A stretch of 64,000 nt of DNA from Georgenia faecalis (GTDB lineage: Bacteria > Actinomycetota > Actinomycetes > Actinomycetales > Actinomycetaceae). The translations under genes and the position numbers were made by a program. Shown here piece after piece: positions 17,811-29,292 of this stretch; positions within the stretch are counted from its first letter, which is position 1; every line of letters begins with the position of its first letter. The notes beneath the pieces are model-generated. The model ran no database searches, was not told the DNA's origin, and was given only the letters and a program-made list of their open reading frames with translations. The stretch spans positions 2,356,001-2,420,000 of the forward strand of contig NZ_CP033325.1 of assembly GCF_003710105.1 (NCBI RefSeq). The letters run 5' to 3'.

Positions 17811-19598
17811 GCCGCGCAGCGCCTCGGCGACCAGCGCGCGCAGCGTCGGCACCGCCTCGTCGACGGGCACCTCGGCGCGCTCCCCCGTGCGCCGCTGGCG
17901 CACCTCGACGGTCCCGGCGGCCAGGCCGCGGCCGACGACGAGGACGAACGGCAGCCCGAGCAGCTCGGCGTCGGCGAACTTCACCCCGGCGGAGACCTTG
18001 GGCCGGTCGTCGAGGAGCACCTCGACGCCGGCGTCGGTGAGCTCGCTGCCGATGCGCTCGGCGGCGGCGAGCACCTCGGGGTCCTTGCCCGTGGCGACGA
18101 CGTGGACGTGGGCCGGCGCGATGGGCGCAGGCCAGGCCAGGCCCGCGTCGTCGTGGTTCGCCTCGGCGAGCGCGGCGAGCGCGCGGCTCACGCCGATGCC
18201 GTAGGAGCCCATGGTGACGACGACCGCCTTGCCGTTCTCGTCGAGCACCTTGAGCCCGAGCGCGTCGGCGTACTTGCGGCCGAGCGCGAAGATGTGGCCG
18301 ATCTCGATGCCGCGGGCGAGCTCGAGCGGCCCGCTGCCGTCCGGCGCCGGGTCCCCGGCGCGCACCTCGGCCGCCTCGATGACGCCGTCGGCGGTGAAGT
18401 CACGGCCGGCCACGAGACCGAAGACGTGCTGCCCCGCGGTGTCGGCGCCGGAGATCCACGTCGTCCCGGGCCCGACGCGGGGGTCGAGGAGGTAGCGCAC
18501 GCCGCGGCGGGTGCCGTCCGCGTCGGTGCCGGCGTTGGGGCCGACGGCACCGGGGCCGATGTAGCCCTTGACGAGCTCGGGGTGGGCGGCGAAGTCGGCG
18601 TCGGTGGCCGGGGCCACCTCCGCCGGCTCGACGGCGGCCTGCAGCCGCTTGAGGTCGATCTCGCGGTCGCCGGGCAGCCCGACGACGACGACCTCGCGCT
18701 CGCCGCCGGGGTGGTCGAGGGCCAGGACGACGTGCTTGAGGGTGTCCGCCGCCGTCCACGAACCCTCGGCGCGCGGGTAGCGCTCGTTGGCGAGCGCGAC
18801 GAGGGCGTCGATCGTCGCGGCGTCGGGGGTCTCACGCACCTGCGCGGCGGGCGCGTCGGTGGCGTCCACCGGCTCCGGCGCGGGGGTCCGCACCGCCTCG
18901 ACGTTCGCCGCGTAGCCGCCCGGCGAGCGGACGAAGGTGTCCTCGCCGATCGGCGTGGGGTGGAGGAACTCCTCGCTCCGCGAGCCGCCCATCGCCCCGC
19001 TCATCGCGGCGACGACGACGAACTCCAGGCCGAGGCGGGTGAAGATCCGCTCGTAGGCCGCGCGCTGCGCGTCGTAGGAGCGGGCCAGGCCGGCGTCGTC
19101 GACGTCGAAGGAGTAGGCGTCCTTCATGACGAACTCGCGGCCGCGGATGAGCCCGGCGCGGGGGCGGGCCTCGTCGCGGTACTTCGTCTGGATCTGGAAG
19201 AGCGTGAGCGGCAGGTCCTTGTACGAGGAGTACAGGTCCTTGACGAGCAGGGTGAACATCTCCTCGTGCGTCGGCGCGAGGAGGTAGTCGGCGCCCTTGC
19301 GGTCGGTGAGCCGGAAGAGGTTGGCCCCGTACTCCGTCCACCGGCCCGTGGCCTCGTACGGCTCACGGGGCAGCAGGGCCGGGAAGTGCACCTCCTGCGC
19401 GCCCGCCGCGGCCATCTCCTCGCGCACGACCTCCTCGATCTTGCGCAGGACGCGCAGACCGAGCGGCAGCCACGTGTAGATCCCGGGGGCGGCGCGGCGG
19501 ATGTAGCCGGCGCGGACGAGCAGGCGGTGGCTCGCGACCTCCGCGTCGACAGGGTCCTCGCGGAGCGTACGCACGAACAGGGTGGACATCCTCAGCAT
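17808..19598 (-). CDS. proS: Proline--tRNA ligase, bacterial type with editing domain
   Basis: Charges tRNA-Pro. The 596-residue protein has class II motif 1 ([27 protein letters not shown] region), motif 2 ([19 protein letters not shown] region) and motif 3 ([13 protein letters not shown]). Between motifs 2 and 3 lies the INS/YbaK-like domain that edits Ala-tRNA-Pro (about residues 230-390, KHVVLALD and [12 protein letters not shown]). The C-terminal anticodon-binding domain carries [22 protein letters not shown] in two parts. The frame allows a GTG one codon earlier, but ATG at 19598 gives the usual MLRMSTLF start. Convergent with the DUF4439 gene. Confidence 0.97.
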   Translation of the reverse strand: MLRMSTLFVRTLREDPVDAEVASHRLLVRAGYIRRAAPGIYTWLPLGLRVLRKIEEVVREEMAAAGAQEVHFPALLPREPYEATGRWTEYGANLFRLTDRKGADYLLAPTHEEMFTLLVKDLYSSYKDLPLTLFQIQTKYRDEARPRAGLIRGREFVMKDAYSFDVDDAGLARSYDAQRAAYERIFTRLGLEFVVVAAMSGAMGGSRSEEFLHPTPIGEDTFVRSPGGYAANVEAVRTPAPEPVDATDAPAAQVRETPDAATIDALVALANERYPRAEGSWTAADTLKHVVLALDHPGGEREVVVVGLPGDREIDLKRLQAAVEPAEVAPATDADFAAHPELVKGYIGPGAVGPNAGTDADGTRRGVRYLLDPRVGPGTTWISGADTAGQHVFGLVAGRDFTADGVIEAAEVRAGDPAPDGSGPLELARGIEIGHIFALGRKYADALGLKVLDENGKAVVVTMGSYGIGVSRALAALAEANHDDAGLAWPAPIAPAHVHVVATGKDPEVLAAAERIGSELTDAGVEVLLDDRPKVSAGVKFADAELLGLPFVLVVGRGLAAGTVEVRQRRTGERAEVPVDEAVPTLRALVAEALRG

Positions 19599-19674
19599 CA
19601 CCCGGTCAGCCTACCGACGCGCGGACGCTCCCCGACCGCCCACGCCCGGGACGCCGGTGCGCGAGGATGGGGGC

Positions 19675-20538
19675 GTGCCGGAGATGCCGGAGGTCGAGGG
19701 GCTCGCCCAGTTCCTGCGCGAGCGCGCCGTCGGGCGCGTGCTCACCGCCGTCGAGGTCGGGGCCATCAGCGCGCTCAAGACGTACTCCCCCGCGCCCACG
19801 GACCTCGTCGGCCGCCCGGTGGCTGCCGTCGTCCGCCACGGCAAGTGGCTCGACCTCACCGCGGACGGCGACGCCGCGCTCCACCTCCTCGTCCACCTCG
19901 CCCGGGCCGGGTGGTTGCGGTGGTACGACACGGTCCCGGCCACCACGCTGCGCCCCGGCCGCTCCCCCATCGCCCTGCGCGTGCGTCTCGACGACGGCGC
20001 CGGGTTCGACCTCACCGAGGCCGGTACGCGCAAGCGGCTCGCCATCCACGTGGTCGGCGCCCCCGAGGAGGTGCCCGCCGTCGCGACGCTCGGCGTCGAC
20101 CCGGCGGACCTCACCGTCGAGGGGCTGGCGTCGCTGCTCGCGGCCCGGAACCAGCAGGTCAAGGGGGTGCTGCGGGACCAGTCGGTCATCGCCGGCATCG
20201 GCAACGCGTACTCCGACGAGATCCTCCACGTCGCGCGGATGAGCCCCTTCGCGCCCACCAGGGGCATCGACGCCGACGGCGTGGTGCGCCTGCACGCCGC
20301 CATCGGGGACGTCCTGGGTGCGGCGGTGGCCGCCGCGGCGGGTCGTCCGGCCGCCGAGCTCAAGGACGCCAAGCGGTCGGGCATGCGGGTGCACGGGCGG
20401 GCGGGCGGGCCGTGCCCGGTGTGCGGCGACACCGTGCGCGAGGTCTCGTTCGCGGACTCGGCGCTGCAGTACTGCCCCACCTGCCAGACCGGCGGGAAGG
20501 TCCTCGCGGACCGGCGGATGTCCCGGCTGCTGCGCTGA
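19675..20538 (+). CDS. Fpg/Nei family DNA glycosylase
   Basis: Excises oxidised bases and cleaves AP sites. The GTG at 19675 gives PEMPEVEG, so Pro2 and Glu3, the catalytic pair of the family, are in place; the internal ATG at 19684 would lose them. The 287-residue protein has the H2TH region (QQVKGVLRDQSVIAGIGNAYSDEIL, about residues 160-185) and a C-terminal zinc finger, CPVC...CPTC. The family's later QG..R end is replaced by QTGGKVLADRRMSR. It could be Fpg- or Nei-like. It is divergent from proS, with a 76-base spacer (19599-19674). Confidence 0.92.
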   Translation: MPEMPEVEGLAQFLRERAVGRVLTAVEVGAISALKTYSPAPTDLVGRPVAAVVRHGKWLDLTADGDAALHLLVHLARAGWLRWYDTVPATTLRPGRSPIALRVRLDDGAGFDLTEAGTRKRLAIHVVGAPEEVPAVATLGVDPADLTVEGLASLLAARNQQVKGVLRDQSVIAGIGNAYSDEILHVARMSPFAPTRGIDADGVVRLHAAIGDVLGAAVAAAAGRPAAELKDAKRSGMRVHGRAGGPCPVCGDTVREVSFADSALQYCPTCQTGGKVLADRRMSRLLR

Positions 20539-20554
20539 GGGCCGGGGCGGAGCG

Positions 20555-21412
20555 CTAGAAGAGCACGGTGGCGTAGGTGCCCACCTGGGTGAAGCCCGTG
20601 CGGCGGTACGCGGCCAGGGCTGCGGCGTTGTAGGAGTTGACGTAGAGCGAGACGGTGGGGGCCAGCCGCGCCCGGGCGTCGGCGACGACGGCGGCCATGC
20701 CGGCCGCCGCGATTCCCTCGCCGCGGCGCTCCGGGTGCACCCACACCCCCTGGACCTGGGCCACGCCGAGGGCGAGCGCCCCGACCTCCGCCTTGAAGAC
20801 CACCTGGGGGCCCTCGGGGCCCTCGTCGATCCGCACGTAGGAGCGGCCTCCCACGACGAGCTCGCGCACGCGCGACTCGTAGGCGCCGCCGGAGGAGAGC
20901 GGGGAGTACCCGACCTCCTCGGTGAACATCGCCACGCACGCGGGGACCACCAGGTCGAGCTCGTCGACGCGGCTGAGCCGGACCCGCGGGTCGGGCGCCA
21001 CCGCGGGGTCGGCGGCGATGGCCATGGACGGCTGGTCGGCGCGGACGTCGCGCGGGCGGGTCCACGCCCCGGCGAGGCGGTCCCACAGGCCGAGCACGGC
21101 GTCGGCGGGGCCGACGATCGAGGAGCACCGCCGGCCCCGGGAACGGACGTAGTGGGCGAGGTCGTCGAGCTCGTCGGGCCCCACCCCCACGGGGACGAGG
21201 TTGGCGCCCGCCCAGCACAGGGCGGCGAGCCGGCCCCGGTCCCACACGCCGAGGAGCTCGGCGCCGGGGATCTCCACCTCGCCGAGCCGCTCGACCTGGA
21301 CGGCCGCGAGCACGCTCGCCACGGGGTCGCGACGGCACACCTCGAGGGCGGCGGGCCGGTCCTGCCCGCTCAGCGGCCGCACGCGCCCCCCGGAGCGCCA
21401 CCTCGCGCGCAT
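20555..21412 (-). CDS. GNAT acetyltransferase with N-terminal DUF4081-like domain
   Basis: A 285-residue protein ending in a GNAT fold. The acetyl-CoA loop is seen as VHPERRGEGIAAAGMAAVV near residue 225, followed by SLYVNSYNAAALAAYRRTGF. The first 130 residues form a separate domain (DPVASVLAAVQVERLG, SIVGPADAVLGLW), as in the conserved actinobacterial proteins next to ispG (mycobacterial Rv2867c). The substrate is unknown. The start is ATG 21412, ten bases past the ispG stop, so it is probably co-transcribed with ispG and the M50 protease. Confidence 0.88.
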   Translation of the reverse strand: MRARWRSGGRVRPLSGQDRPAALEVCRRDPVASVLAAVQVERLGEVEIPGAELLGVWDRGRLAALCWAGANLVPVGVGPDELDDLAHYVRSRGRRCSSIVGPADAVLGLWDRLAGAWTRPRDVRADQPSMAIAADPAVAPDPRVRLSRVDELDLVVPACVAMFTEEVGYSPLSSGGAYESRVRELVVGGRSYVRIDEGPEGPQVVFKAEVGALALGVAQVQGVWVHPERRGEGIAAAGMAAVVADARARLAPTVSLYVNSYNAAALAAYRRTGFTQVGTYATVLF

Positions 21413-21422
21413 ACGGCCGCGC

Positions 21423-22580
21423 TCAGCTGACCGTGACGACCGGAGCTCCCGCGACCGGCTCCATGGTCGCGGCGATGCGGTTGGCCTCGGCGATGAGGGT
21501 CTCGACGATCTGGTCCTCGGGGACGGTCGCGATGACCTCGCCCTTGACGAAGATCTGGCCCTTGCCGTTGCCGGACGCGACCCCGAGGTCCGCCTCGCGG
21601 GCCTCGCCCGGGCCGTTGACGACGCAGCCCATGACCGCCACCCGCAGGGGCACGTCCATGCCCTCCAGGCCGGCGGTGACCGCCTCGGCCAGTGCGTACA
21701 CGTCCACCTGGGCGCGCCCGCACGAGGGGCAGGAGACGATCTCCAGGGTGCGGGGACGGAGGTTGAGCGACTCGAGGATCTGGTTGCCGACCTTGACCTC
21801 CTCCACCGGCGGGGCGGACAGGGACACGCGGATGGTGTCCCCGATGCCCTGGGACAGCAGCGCGCCGAAGGCGGTGGCGGACTTGATGGTGCCCTGGAAC
21901 GCGGGCCCGGCCTCGGTGACGCCGAGGTGCAGCGGCCAGTCCCCCCGCTCGGAGAGCATCTGGTACGCCTGCACCATGACGACGGGGTCGTTGTGCTTGA
22001 CGGAGATCTTGAAGTCGTGGAAGCCGTGCTCCTCGAAGAGGGACGCCTCCCACACGGCGGACTCCACGAGGGCCTCGGGGGTGGCCCGGCCGTACTTCTC
22101 GAGGAGCCGCTTGTCGAGCGACCCGGCGTTGACGCCGATGCGGATGGACACCCCGGCGTCGGAGGCGGCCCGGGCGATCTGCTTGACCTGGTCGTCGAAC
22201 CGGCGGATGTTGCCGGGGTTGACCCGGACGGCACCGCAGCCGGCCTCGATGGCGGCGAAGACGTACTTGGGCTGGAAGTGGATGTCGGCGATGACGGGGA
22301 TGGTCGACTTGCGCGCGATGATCGGCAGCGCCTCGGCGTCCTTGTCCGTCGGGCAGGCGACGCGGACGATGTCGCAGCCGGCGGTGACGAGCTCGGCGAT
22401 CTGCTGGAGCGTGGCGCCGATGTCGTGGGTCTTCGTCGTCGTCATCGACTGCACGGAGACGGGGGCGTCGCCGCCCACCGCGACCGAGCCGACGCGGATC
22501 TTGCGCGTCGGCCGCCGGGGGGCGAGCACCGGCGGTGCCTCCTTGACGGTCGGCATGCCCAGGGAGATCGGTACGCTCAC
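21423..22580 (-). CDS. ispG: (E)-4-hydroxy-3-methylbut-2-enyl-diphosphate synthase
   Basis: Iron-sulfur enzyme of the MEP isoprenoid pathway (also GcpE). The 385 residues from GTG 22580 include the TIM-barrel start ([19 protein letters not shown]), [17 protein letters not shown] and NAGSL. The [4Fe-4S] cysteines are CPSCGR near residue 288 and the Cys in [16 protein letters not shown] near residue 322. The actinobacterial ISLGMP start supports the GTG over the ATG at 22556. dxr of the same pathway lies two genes upstream. Confidence 0.97.
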   Translation of the reverse strand: MSVPISLGMPTVKEAPPVLAPRRPTRKIRVGSVAVGGDAPVSVQSMTTTKTHDIGATLQQIAELVTAGCDIVRVACPTDKDAEALPIIARKSTIPVIADIHFQPKYVFAAIEAGCGAVRVNPGNIRRFDDQVKQIARAASDAGVSIRIGVNAGSLDKRLLEKYGRATPEALVESAVWEASLFEEHGFHDFKISVKHNDPVVMVQAYQMLSERGDWPLHLGVTEAGPAFQGTIKSATAFGALLSQGIGDTIRVSLSAPPVEEVKVGNQILESLNLRPRTLEIVSCPSCGRAQVDVYALAEAVTAGLEGMDVPLRVAVMGCVVNGPGEAREADLGVASGNGKGQIFVKGEVIATVPEDQIVETLIAEANRIAATMEPVAGAPVVTVS

Positions 22581-22660
22581 CCGTCCAGTATCACCCACCC
22601 TCGCCTTGCGGCGCGCCGACGTGGTGCACGACACTGCGCCGCCGGCCGCCCGGGCCGGCC

Positions 22661-23974
22661 TCAGCCGGTGAGCGAGACGGGCCGGACGATGTCCGCGTAC
22701 GCGAGCAGCAGGCTCATCCCCACCATGGCGATGACGACGACGTAGGTGAGCGGCAGGAGCCGCGCGACGTCGACCGGCCCCGGGTCGGGCCGCGCGCGCC
22801 GGCGGGCGACGACGCGGCGCGCGCCCTCCCACAGGGCGCCGGCGATGTGCCCGCCGTCGAGCGGGAGCAGCGGCAGGAGGTTGAAGACGAACAGCGCGAG
22901 GTTGAGGGAGGCGAGCAGGCCGAGCATGTCCGCGGTGCGCTCCGTGAGCCCGTAGCCCTCGCCGTCGAGGGAGGCGATCTCCCCGGCGAACCGGCCGACG
23001 CCCACGAGGCCGACGACGCCCGGGTCGCGCTCGCCGTCGCCGAACGCGGCGTCCGCGATGGACACGAGCCGCTGGGGCAGGGTGAGGACCACGTCGACGG
23101 TGGCGACGACGGAGTCGGCGACGACGCCCGGGACCGCGGTGAGGGGCTGGCGCTGGAGGGCGACCGTGGGGGCGATGCCGACGAACGGCCGTGCCTCGGT
23201 GACCGGCTCGCCGTCCTCCCCCAGCACGTACTCGCCGTCCTCCACCACGGGGCGCTCGACGGTCTGGGGGGTGACGGTGAGCGTGACCTCCTCGCCCTCC
23301 CGCTCGACGACGACACTCGCCGGGGCGGCCCCGCCGGCGGCGATGGCGGCGCTGACGTCGTCCCACGTGCGCGTGGGCGTCCCGGCCCAGGACACGACGG
23401 TGTCCCCCGGCGCGAGGCCGGCGGCCGCGCCCGGGGCCGGCGGGTCCTCCGCCGCGCACCCGGTGGCCTCGGGGTCCTCGGCGAGGCACTGCTGGACGCT
23501 GCCCAGCGTGGCGGTGTAGGTCGCCACGCCGAAGCCGGTGACGACGACCGCGAGGAGGACGGTGGCGATGAGGAGGTTCATCACCGGGCCGCCGAGCATG
23601 ACGACGAGCTTCTTCGGCACGCTCAGGGCGTAGAACGTGCGGCCCTCCTCGCCGGGCCGGACCTCCTCGAGGGAGACCTCACGCGCCTCCTCCACGAGGG
23701 TGGCGCGGCCGTCGGCGCGCCGACGCGCGGGCGTGCCCTGCGGGGCCGGCGGGTACATGCCGATCATCCGGACGTAGCCACCCAGGGGCACGGCCTTGAT
23801 CCCGTACTCGGTCTCGCCCCGGGTCCGCGACCACACGGTCGCGCCGAAGCCGACCATGTACTGGCTCACCCGCACGCCGAAGCGCTTGGCCGGGACGAGG
23901 TGGCCCACCTCGTGCAGGGCGATCGAGGCCACCAGCCCCACGGCGAGCACGAGCACGCCGACGACGAACTCCAT
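22661..23974 (-). CDS. Site-2 (M50) intramembrane zinc protease, Rip1/RseP type
   Basis: Cleaves transmembrane anti-sigma factors or remnant signal peptides within the membrane. The 437-residue protein has HEVGH at residues 21-25 in the first membrane helix and LDGGH (second metal/catalytic motif) near residue 373. A PDZ domain ([19 protein letters not shown]) lies in between. Further membrane helices include [22 protein letters not shown] and the C-terminal segment. The position between dxr and ispG matches mycobacterial Rip1. Confidence 0.95.
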   Translation of the reverse strand: MEFVVGVLVLAVGLVASIALHEVGHLVPAKRFGVRVSQYMVGFGATVWSRTRGETEYGIKAVPLGGYVRMIGMYPPAPQGTPARRRADGRATLVEEAREVSLEEVRPGEEGRTFYALSVPKKLVVMLGGPVMNLLIATVLLAVVVTGFGVATYTATLGSVQQCLAEDPEATGCAAEDPPAPGAAAGLAPGDTVVSWAGTPTRTWDDVSAAIAAGGAAPASVVVEREGEEVTLTVTPQTVERPVVEDGEYVLGEDGEPVTEARPFVGIAPTVALQRQPLTAVPGVVADSVVATVDVVLTLPQRLVSIADAAFGDGERDPGVVGLVGVGRFAGEIASLDGEGYGLTERTADMLGLLASLNLALFVFNLLPLLPLDGGHIAGALWEGARRVVARRRARPDPGPVDVARLLPLTYVVVIAMVGMSLLLAYADIVRPVSLTG

Positions 23975-24070
23975 GAGGCCACCTTCCGTACGGATGCTGC
24001 CCCCATGATGCCCCGCGGCGACCCCCGGCGTGCACAGCGGCCGCCCGGCGTCCGACGGCGGGTGCGGGGC

Positions 24071-25252
24071 TCAGCCCGGGAGCAGCTCGTGCGCCCGCGC
24101 CCGCGCCCACCGCTCCGCGGCGAGGACGTCGTCGAGCGTGAGTCCCTGCGCCGCGGCGCCGTCGTGCTCGTCGAGCACCTGGGCGAGGACGTCGGTGATG
24201 CCGAGGAACGGCAGGCGGCCGGCGAGGAACGCGTCGACGCACTCCTCGTTGGCGGCGTTGAGCACGGCCGGGTGCGTCGCCGACGCCGTGACGGCCGCCC
24301 GCGCCAGCCCGACGGCCGGGAAGGTCTCCTCGTCCAGCGGCTCGAACGTCCAGGCGCTGGCGACGTCCCAGCGGCAGGGCGCGACGGCCCGCTGCGGGCG
24401 CCGGGGCCACGTGAGGCCCAGCGCGATGGGCAGGCGCATGTCCGGTGGGGACGCCTGCGCGATGGTCGACCCGTCGCAGAACTCCACCATGGAGTGGACG
24501 ACCGACTGGGGGTGGACGACAACGGCGATGTCCTCGACGGGCACGCCGAAGAGCAGGTGGGCCTCGATGAGCTCGAGGCCCTTGTTCACCAGCGTCGCCG
24601 AGTTGATGGTGATGACCGGGCCCATGGCCCAGGTGGGGTGCGCGAGGGCCGCCTCGGGGGTGACGTCGGCGAGCTCGGCGCGCGTGCGCCCGCGGAACGG
24701 CCCGCCGGAGGCGGTGAGGATGAGCCGGCGGACCTCCTCGGCGGTGCCGGAGCGCAGGGCCTGGGCGATGGCGGAGTGCTCGGAGTCCACGGGGGCGATC
24801 TGGTCGGGCCGGCGCTGCGCCGCGTGGACCAGCGCGCCGCCCACGACGAGGGACTCCTTGTTGGCCAGGGCCAGGTGGGAGCCGGCCGACAGCGCGGCGA
24901 GGGTGGGGGCCAGGCCGACCGAGCCGGTGACGGCGTTGAGGACGACGTCGTGCCCCTGCCCGGCGACGTCGGCGGCCGCGGCGGGCCCGACGAGGATCTC
25001 CACGTCCGGCACCGGGCGGCCGAGGTCCGACGCGCGGTCCGCGAGGGCCGCGCGCAGCGCCCCGGGGTCCCCGCCGGCGATGGCGACGACGGGCACGTCG
25101 TGGGCGAGGACCTGCTCGGCGAGGAGGGCCGGGTTGCCGCCGCCCGCGGCCAGCGCCCGGACCTCGTACGCGCCGTCGGCGTCCGCGACGACGTCGAGCG
25201 CCTGGGTGCCGACCGAGCCGGTCGAGCCGAGGATGGCCAGCGAACGGCTCAT
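24071..25252 (-). CDS. dxr: 1-deoxy-D-xylulose-5-phosphate reductoisomerase
   Basis: Second enzyme of the MEP pathway (IspC), NADPH- and metal-dependent, the target of fosmidomycin. The 393 residues have the NADPH-binding [24 protein letters not shown], the metal ligand region [11 protein letters not shown], and the flexible-loop and substrate motifs [22 protein letters not shown] and [12 protein letters not shown]. The ATG at 25252 overlaps the stop of the DivIVA-repeat gene (ATGA). A 96-base spacer separates it from the M50 protease gene downstream. Confidence 0.97.
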   Translation of the reverse strand: MSRSLAILGSTGSVGTQALDVVADADGAYEVRALAAGGGNPALLAEQVLAHDVPVVAIAGGDPGALRAALADRASDLGRPVPDVEILVGPAAAADVAGQGHDVVLNAVTGSVGLAPTLAALSAGSHLALANKESLVVGGALVHAAQRRPDQIAPVDSEHSAIAQALRSGTAEEVRRLILTASGGPFRGRTRAELADVTPEAALAHPTWAMGPVITINSATLVNKGLELIEAHLLFGVPVEDIAVVVHPQSVVHSMVEFCDGSTIAQASPPDMRLPIALGLTWPRRPQRAVAPCRWDVASAWTFEPLDEETFPAVGLARAAVTASATHPAVLNAANEECVDAFLAGRLPFLGITDVLAQVLDEHDGAAAQGLTLDDVLAAERWARARAHELLPG

Positions 25253-25824
25253 TCGACGGCCAGCAGCACCTCGACGGCGCGGTCGAGGTAGGCGTCGACG
25301 GTGCCCTCGGCGTAGGCGCGGCGACGGCCGACCTCGGGGAAGGTCGCGGTGCGCAGCTCGGCGGCGCTGAGCTCGGCCCCGGCGTCGAAGTAGGCGACCA
25401 GCCGGTCGAGGAGCTCGTCGACGGCGGCGGCGTCGTAGCCGCGTCGGCCCTGGGGCGGGGAGAAGCGCTGGCCGCGGGGTCGCACGAGGCGCGGGTACAG
25501 GGTGGTGGCCCGGTCGGCGATCCGGTCCATCCACGCCTGTTGGCCGTGGGCGGCGATGAAGTCCTCGCGGCGGCGGTGGACGAGCGCGGCCTCGAGCCGG
25601 TCGAGGGCGGCGTCGACCGCGGTGGCCTCGTACCCGTCGCGGACGAGGTCGAAGGCGACGGCCCGCACGTCGTTCTCGTCGAGCGTGGGCGAGTCACCGC
25701 GGTCGCCGCCCGCGTCCTCGCGCTGCGTGGCCTCGTAGGCCGCGCGGGCGCGGGCGAAGAACTCCTCGACCTGGGCGCGGTCGTAGCCCGTGCCCATCCG
25801 CCCCGCTGCGGGGAACATCACCAT
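25249..25824 (-). CDS. DivIVA-like repeat protein
   Basis: A 191-residue protein with repeated short segments of DivIVA N-terminal type: [20 protein letters not shown] near residue 3-22, [22 protein letters not shown] near residues 55-77, [22 protein letters not shown] near residue 130, and a [24 protein letters not shown] segment, each written here only in part as motif. DivIVA domains bind curved membrane and scaffold polar growth and septation. This protein lacks the long coiled coil of a true Wag31, so it may only share the domain. The ATG at 25824 lies ten bases after rlmN and its gene overlaps dxr, so it is translationally coupled within the operon. Confidence 0.75.
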   Translation of the reverse strand: MVMFPAAGRMGTGYDRAQVEEFFARARAAYEATQREDAGGDRGDSPTLDENDVRAVAFDLVRDGYEATAVDAALDRLEAALVHRRREDFIAAHGQQAWMDRIADRATTLYPRLVRPRGQRFSPPQGRRGYDAAAVDELLDRLVAYFDAGAELSAAELRTATFPEVGRRRAYAEGTVDAYLDRAVEVLLAVE

Positions 25825-25834
25825 GCAACCGTCC

Positions 25835-27004
25835 CTAGTTCGTGCCGACGAGCATCTCGGCCGCGAGCTGTCCGCACGCACCGTCGATGTCGCTACCGCG
25901 GGTGTCCCGCACCGTGGTGGGGATCCCCGCCCGTCGCAGCGTAGCGACGAACTCGTCCTCGACGGCCGGATCGGAGGCGGTCCACCGCGATCCCGGGGTC
26001 GGGTTGAGCGGGATCGGGTTGACGTGGATCCACCCCTTGCCCCGGGCGAGGAGCTCGTCGGCGAGGAGCTGGGCGCGCCAGGCGTGGTCGTTGATGTCCC
26101 GGATGAGGGCGTACTCGATGCTCACCCGCCGGCCCGTGGCGTCGAAGAACCGGCGGGCGGCGTCGAGCAGCTCGCCCACCTTCCAGCGGGAGTTGATGGG
26201 GATGAGCTCGTCGCGCAGCTCGTCGTCCGGGGCGTGCAGCGAGACCGCGAGCGTCACGGGGATGCCCTCGGCCGCGAGCTTGTCGATGGCCGGGACGAGC
26301 CCGACGGTGGACACGGTGATGTTGCGCGCGGACATGCCGAAGCCCTCGGGCGCCGGGTCGACCATCCGTCGCACCGCACCGATGACGGCGCGGTAGTTGG
26401 CCAGCGGCTCGCCCATGCCCATGAACACGACGTTCGTCAGGCGGGTCGGGCCACCGGCCAGCGCGCCGTCACGGCACGCGAGGGCGGCGAGGCGGACCTG
26501 CTCGACGATCTCCGCCGTCGACAGGTTGCGGGTGAGGCCCTGCTGCCCGGTCGCGCAGAACGGGCACGCCATCCCGCAGCCGGCCTGGGAGGAGACGCAC
26601 AGGGTGGCGCGCTCGGAGTAGCGCATGAGGACGGACTCGACCTTGGCGCCGTCGTGCAGCTGCCACAGCGCCTTGAGGGTGGCGCCGCGATCGGCCTCGA
26701 GCGTGCGCACGGGGCGCAGCAGCTCGGGCAGGAGCGCGTCGACCAGCTCCGCCCGGCCCGTCGCGGGCAGGTCGCTCATCGCGTCCGCGTCCCGCGTGAG
26801 GTGCGCGAAGTAGTGCCGGGACAGCTGGTCGGCACGGAACCCGGGCACGTCGCGGGCGGTGACCGCGGCCACGCGCTCGGCGTGGGGCAGGTCGGCCAGG
26901 TGCGCCGGGGGCTTGCCGCGCCGCGGCGCGGCGAACGTCAGGCGGGGGCGGGGGCCGGCGTCGGGAGCACCGGGCGGGGGCGGGAGCGAGACAGAAGATG
27001 GCAT
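25835..27004 (-). CDS. rlmN: Dual-specificity rRNA/tRNA adenine-C2 methyltransferase RlmN
   Basis: Radical SAM enzyme making 2-methyladenosine in 23S rRNA (A2503) and certain tRNAs. The 389 residues show the radical SAM motif CGMACPFC near residues 140-147, the GMGEPLANY motif near 195, and [17 protein letters not shown]. The C-terminal conserved Cys lies in GACGQL near residue 378, and the internal Cys of the methyl-transfer pair is in the same region. It sits between cdsA and dxr as in other actinobacteria. Confidence 0.97.
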   Translation of the reverse strand: MPSSVSLPPPPGAPDAGPRPRLTFAAPRRGKPPAHLADLPHAERVAAVTARDVPGFRADQLSRHYFAHLTRDADAMSDLPATGRAELVDALLPELLRPVRTLEADRGATLKALWQLHDGAKVESVLMRYSERATLCVSSQAGCGMACPFCATGQQGLTRNLSTAEIVEQVRLAALACRDGALAGGPTRLTNVVFMGMGEPLANYRAVIGAVRRMVDPAPEGFGMSARNITVSTVGLVPAIDKLAAEGIPVTLAVSLHAPDDELRDELIPINSRWKVGELLDAARRFFDATGRRVSIEYALIRDINDHAWRAQLLADELLARGKGWIHVNPIPLNPTPGSRWTASDPAVEDEFVATLRRAGIPTTVRDTRGSDIDGACGQLAAEMLVGTN

Positions 27005-27034
27005 GGCGGGGCCAATTGTCGCAGGTTCTGACGG

Positions 27035-27050
27035 GTGGGGCTCACCCCAC
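27035..27050 (-). terminator. Short hairpin spanning the cdsA stop codon
   Basis: GTGGGG (27035-27040) pairs with CCCCAC (27045-27050) around CTCA, with the cdsA stop codon in the loop. It is short and could be chance. It might slow transcription before rlmN. Confidence 0.3.
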
Positions 27051-27959
27051 GAGGAGGGACATGAGCAGGTAGCACACGGGCGCGCTGACGACGAGGGAGT
27101 CGAGGCGGTCCATCACTCCCCCGTGGCCCGGCAGCAACGTGCCCATGTCCTTCATGCCGAGGTCGCGCTTGAGCAGGGACTCGGCGAGGTCGCCGACGGT
27201 GCCGGAGACCACGATCCCGGCCCCGAGCACGGCGCCCGCCCACCACGGCGCGCCCACGCGCAGCACCATCACGCTGCCGACGGCGCAGGCGAGGACGAGC
27301 GAGCCGGCCAGCCCCTCCCACGACTTCTTCGGGCTGATGCTCGGCGCGAGGGGGTGCTTGCCGAACAGCACGCCGGCGATGTAGCCGCCCGTGTCGTTCG
27401 CCACGACGAGCGCGATGAAGGTGAGGACGAGCCACGGCCCCTGGTCCTGGGCGACGAGCAGGACGGCGAACCCGGCGAGGAGGCTGATGTAGGCCGCAGC
27501 GAAGATGCCCGCGGACGCGTCGCGCACGGCGTCCGGACCGCCGCCGTCGAGCACGCGCCACACGAACACGCCCCCCGCGGTGAGCACGAAGGCGATGAAC
27601 ATCGCCTCCGGGCCCGCGGTGTAGGCGGAGACGAGCACACCGGCCGTGCCCACCCACAGCGGGAGCACGGGGATGCGGATGTCCCGGGTGCGCACCGCGC
27701 GGGCGAGCTCCCACAGCGCGCCGCACGCGGCGAGCAGGGCGAGCACGACGAACGCCTCGCGCCGGATGAACAGGCTCGCGAGCAGCACGGCGCCGAGGCC
27801 GAGGCCCACGCCGATCGCGGCGGGGAGGTTGCGGCCCGCGCGGCTGGCCGGGGGGTCGACCGGACGCGGCGGGGCGGGCTCGACGAGCGCCCGCCGCGCC
27901 GCCGCCTGCGCCTCGCGCATCCGGCGGCGCGTGGGGACGCCGTCGTCGGGGGCCGTCAT
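27042..27959 (-). CDS. cdsA: Phosphatidate cytidylyltransferase
   Basis: Makes CDP-diacylglycerol in the membrane for phospholipid synthesis. The 305-residue protein has a basic cytoplasmic N terminus, about eight membrane segments, and the CDS signature [16 protein letters not shown] followed by [13 protein letters not shown] near the C terminus. SPKKSWEG precedes it, as expected. Its ATG shares one base with the frr stop (TGATG), so it is coupled to frr. Confidence 0.96.
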   Translation of the reverse strand: MTAPDDGVPTRRRMREAQAAARRALVEPAPPRPVDPPASRAGRNLPAAIGVGLGLGAVLLASLFIRREAFVVLALLAACGALWELARAVRTRDIRIPVLPLWVGTAGVLVSAYTAGPEAMFIAFVLTAGGVFVWRVLDGGGPDAVRDASAGIFAAAYISLLAGFAVLLVAQDQGPWLVLTFIALVVANDTGGYIAGVLFGKHPLAPSISPKKSWEGLAGSLVLACAVGSVMVLRVGAPWWAGAVLGAGIVVSGTVGDLAESLLKRDLGMKDMGTLLPGHGGVMDRLDSLVVSAPVCYLLMSLLVG

Positions 27960-28516
27960 CAGACCTCGAGCAGCTCGCGTTCCTTGCCGGTGAGCAGCTC
28001 GTCGATCACCTCGACGTGCCGCTTGGTCAGGGCCTCGAGCTCCTTCTCGGCGCGCTCCACCTCGTCCTCGCCGGCCTCGCCGTCCTTGCGGAGACGGTCG
28101 AGCTCCTCCTTGGCCTTGCGGCGCACGTTGCGCACGGAGATGCGCGCGTCCTCACCCTTGCTCTTGGCGAGCTTGACGTACTCCTTGCGGCGGTCGGCCG
28201 TGAGGGCCGGCAGCACCACGCGGATGACGTTGCCGTCGTCGGTGGGGTTGACGCCCAGGTCCGACTCGCGCAGCGCGCGGACGATCGCGGCGGTGGCCGA
28301 GCGGTCGTACGGCGTGACGATGACGGTGCGCGCCTCGGGGATGGTGAGGGAGCCGAGCTGCTGCAGAGGCGTCGGGGCACCGTAGTAGTCGACGAGGATC
28401 TTCGAGAACATCCCGGCGTTCGCTCGTCCGGTGCGGATGCCGGCGAAGTCCTCGCGCGCGACCTCCACGGCCTTGTCCATCTTCTCCTCGGCCTCGAGGA
28501 GGGTCTCGTCAATCAC
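27959..28516 (-). CDS. frr: Ribosome recycling factor
   Basis: Splits post-termination ribosomes together with EF-G. The 185 residues match the family length. Motifs [40 protein letters not shown], and [21 protein letters not shown] are all seen, and the rest is the long three-helix bundle. It starts with GTG at 28516, overlapping the pyrH stop (GTGA). Confidence 0.97.
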   Translation of the reverse strand: MIDETLLEAEEKMDKAVEVAREDFAGIRTGRANAGMFSKILVDYYGAPTPLQQLGSLTIPEARTVIVTPYDRSATAAIVRALRESDLGVNPTDDGNVIRVVLPALTADRRKEYVKLAKSKGEDARISVRNVRRKAKEELDRLRKDGEAGEDEVERAEKELEALTKRHVEVIDELLTGKERELLEV

Positions 28517-29268
28517 CGGAGCTCCTTCGTGTGGTCCTCAACGGTCACTAGTGTGCCGATCTTCTCACCCTTGAGCGCGCGGGTGACATTGCCCGGCTCG
28601 GTCATGCCGAACACGCGCATGCTCAGCCCGTTGTCCATGCACAGGCTGAAGGCGGAGGCGTCCACCACGCGCAGGCCGTCGCGGAGCGCGTCCGCGTAGG
28701 TGAGGTGGTCCAGGCGGCGCGCGGTGGGGTCCGTCCGCGGGTCCGCGGTGTAGACGCCGTCGACGCCGTTCTTGCCCATGAGCACCTCGTCGCAGTGCGT
28801 CTCGAGGGCGCGCTGGGCGGCGACGGTGTCGGTGGAGAAGTAGGGCATGCCCGCGCCGGCGCCGAAGATGACGACCCGGCCCTTCTCGAGGTGGCGGATG
28901 GCGCGCAGCGGGATGTACGGCTCGGCGACCTGACCCATGGTGATGGCGCTCTGCACGCGCGTGCTGGTGCCCGCCTGCTCGAGGAAGTCCTGCAGGGCGA
29001 GGCAGTTCATCACGGTGCCGAGCATGCCCATGTAGTCGGCCCGGGCACGGTCCAGGCCCCGCTGGGAGAGCTCGGCGCCCCGGAAGAAGTTGCCACCGCC
29101 GACGACGATGGCCACCTGGACGCCCTCGCGGACCGCGTCGGCGATCTCGCGGGCCACCGCGGCGACGACGTCGGCGTCGAGGCCGATGCTGCCCCCGCCG
29201 AACACCTCCCCGGAGAGCTTGAGGAGAACCCGGCGTGCGGGTCCGTGGCCGTTGTCGCGTGCGTTCAT
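28513..29268 (-). CDS. pyrH: UMP kinase
   Basis: Phosphorylates UMP to UDP with ATP; hexameric and usually allosterically controlled by GTP and UTP. From the ATG at 29268 it has 251 residues. Motifs are [46 protein letters not shown] and [13 protein letters not shown]. It overlaps frr by four bases. A hairpin between tsf and pyrH suggests separate or reduced expression relative to rpsB-tsf. Confidence 0.97.
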   Translation of the reverse strand: MNARDNGHGPARRVLLKLSGEVFGGGSIGLDADVVAAVAREIADAVREGVQVAIVVGGGNFFRGAELSQRGLDRARADYMGMLGTVMNCLALQDFLEQAGTSTRVQSAITMGQVAEPYIPLRAIRHLEKGRVVIFGAGAGMPYFSTDTVAAQRALETHCDEVLMGKNGVDGVYTADPRTDPTARRLDHLTYADALRDGLRVVDASAFSLCMDNGLSMRVFGMTEPGNVTRALKGEKIGTLVTVEDHTKELR

Positions 29269-29292
29269 CGGGCGTCCTTCCTCAGGGTGCGA

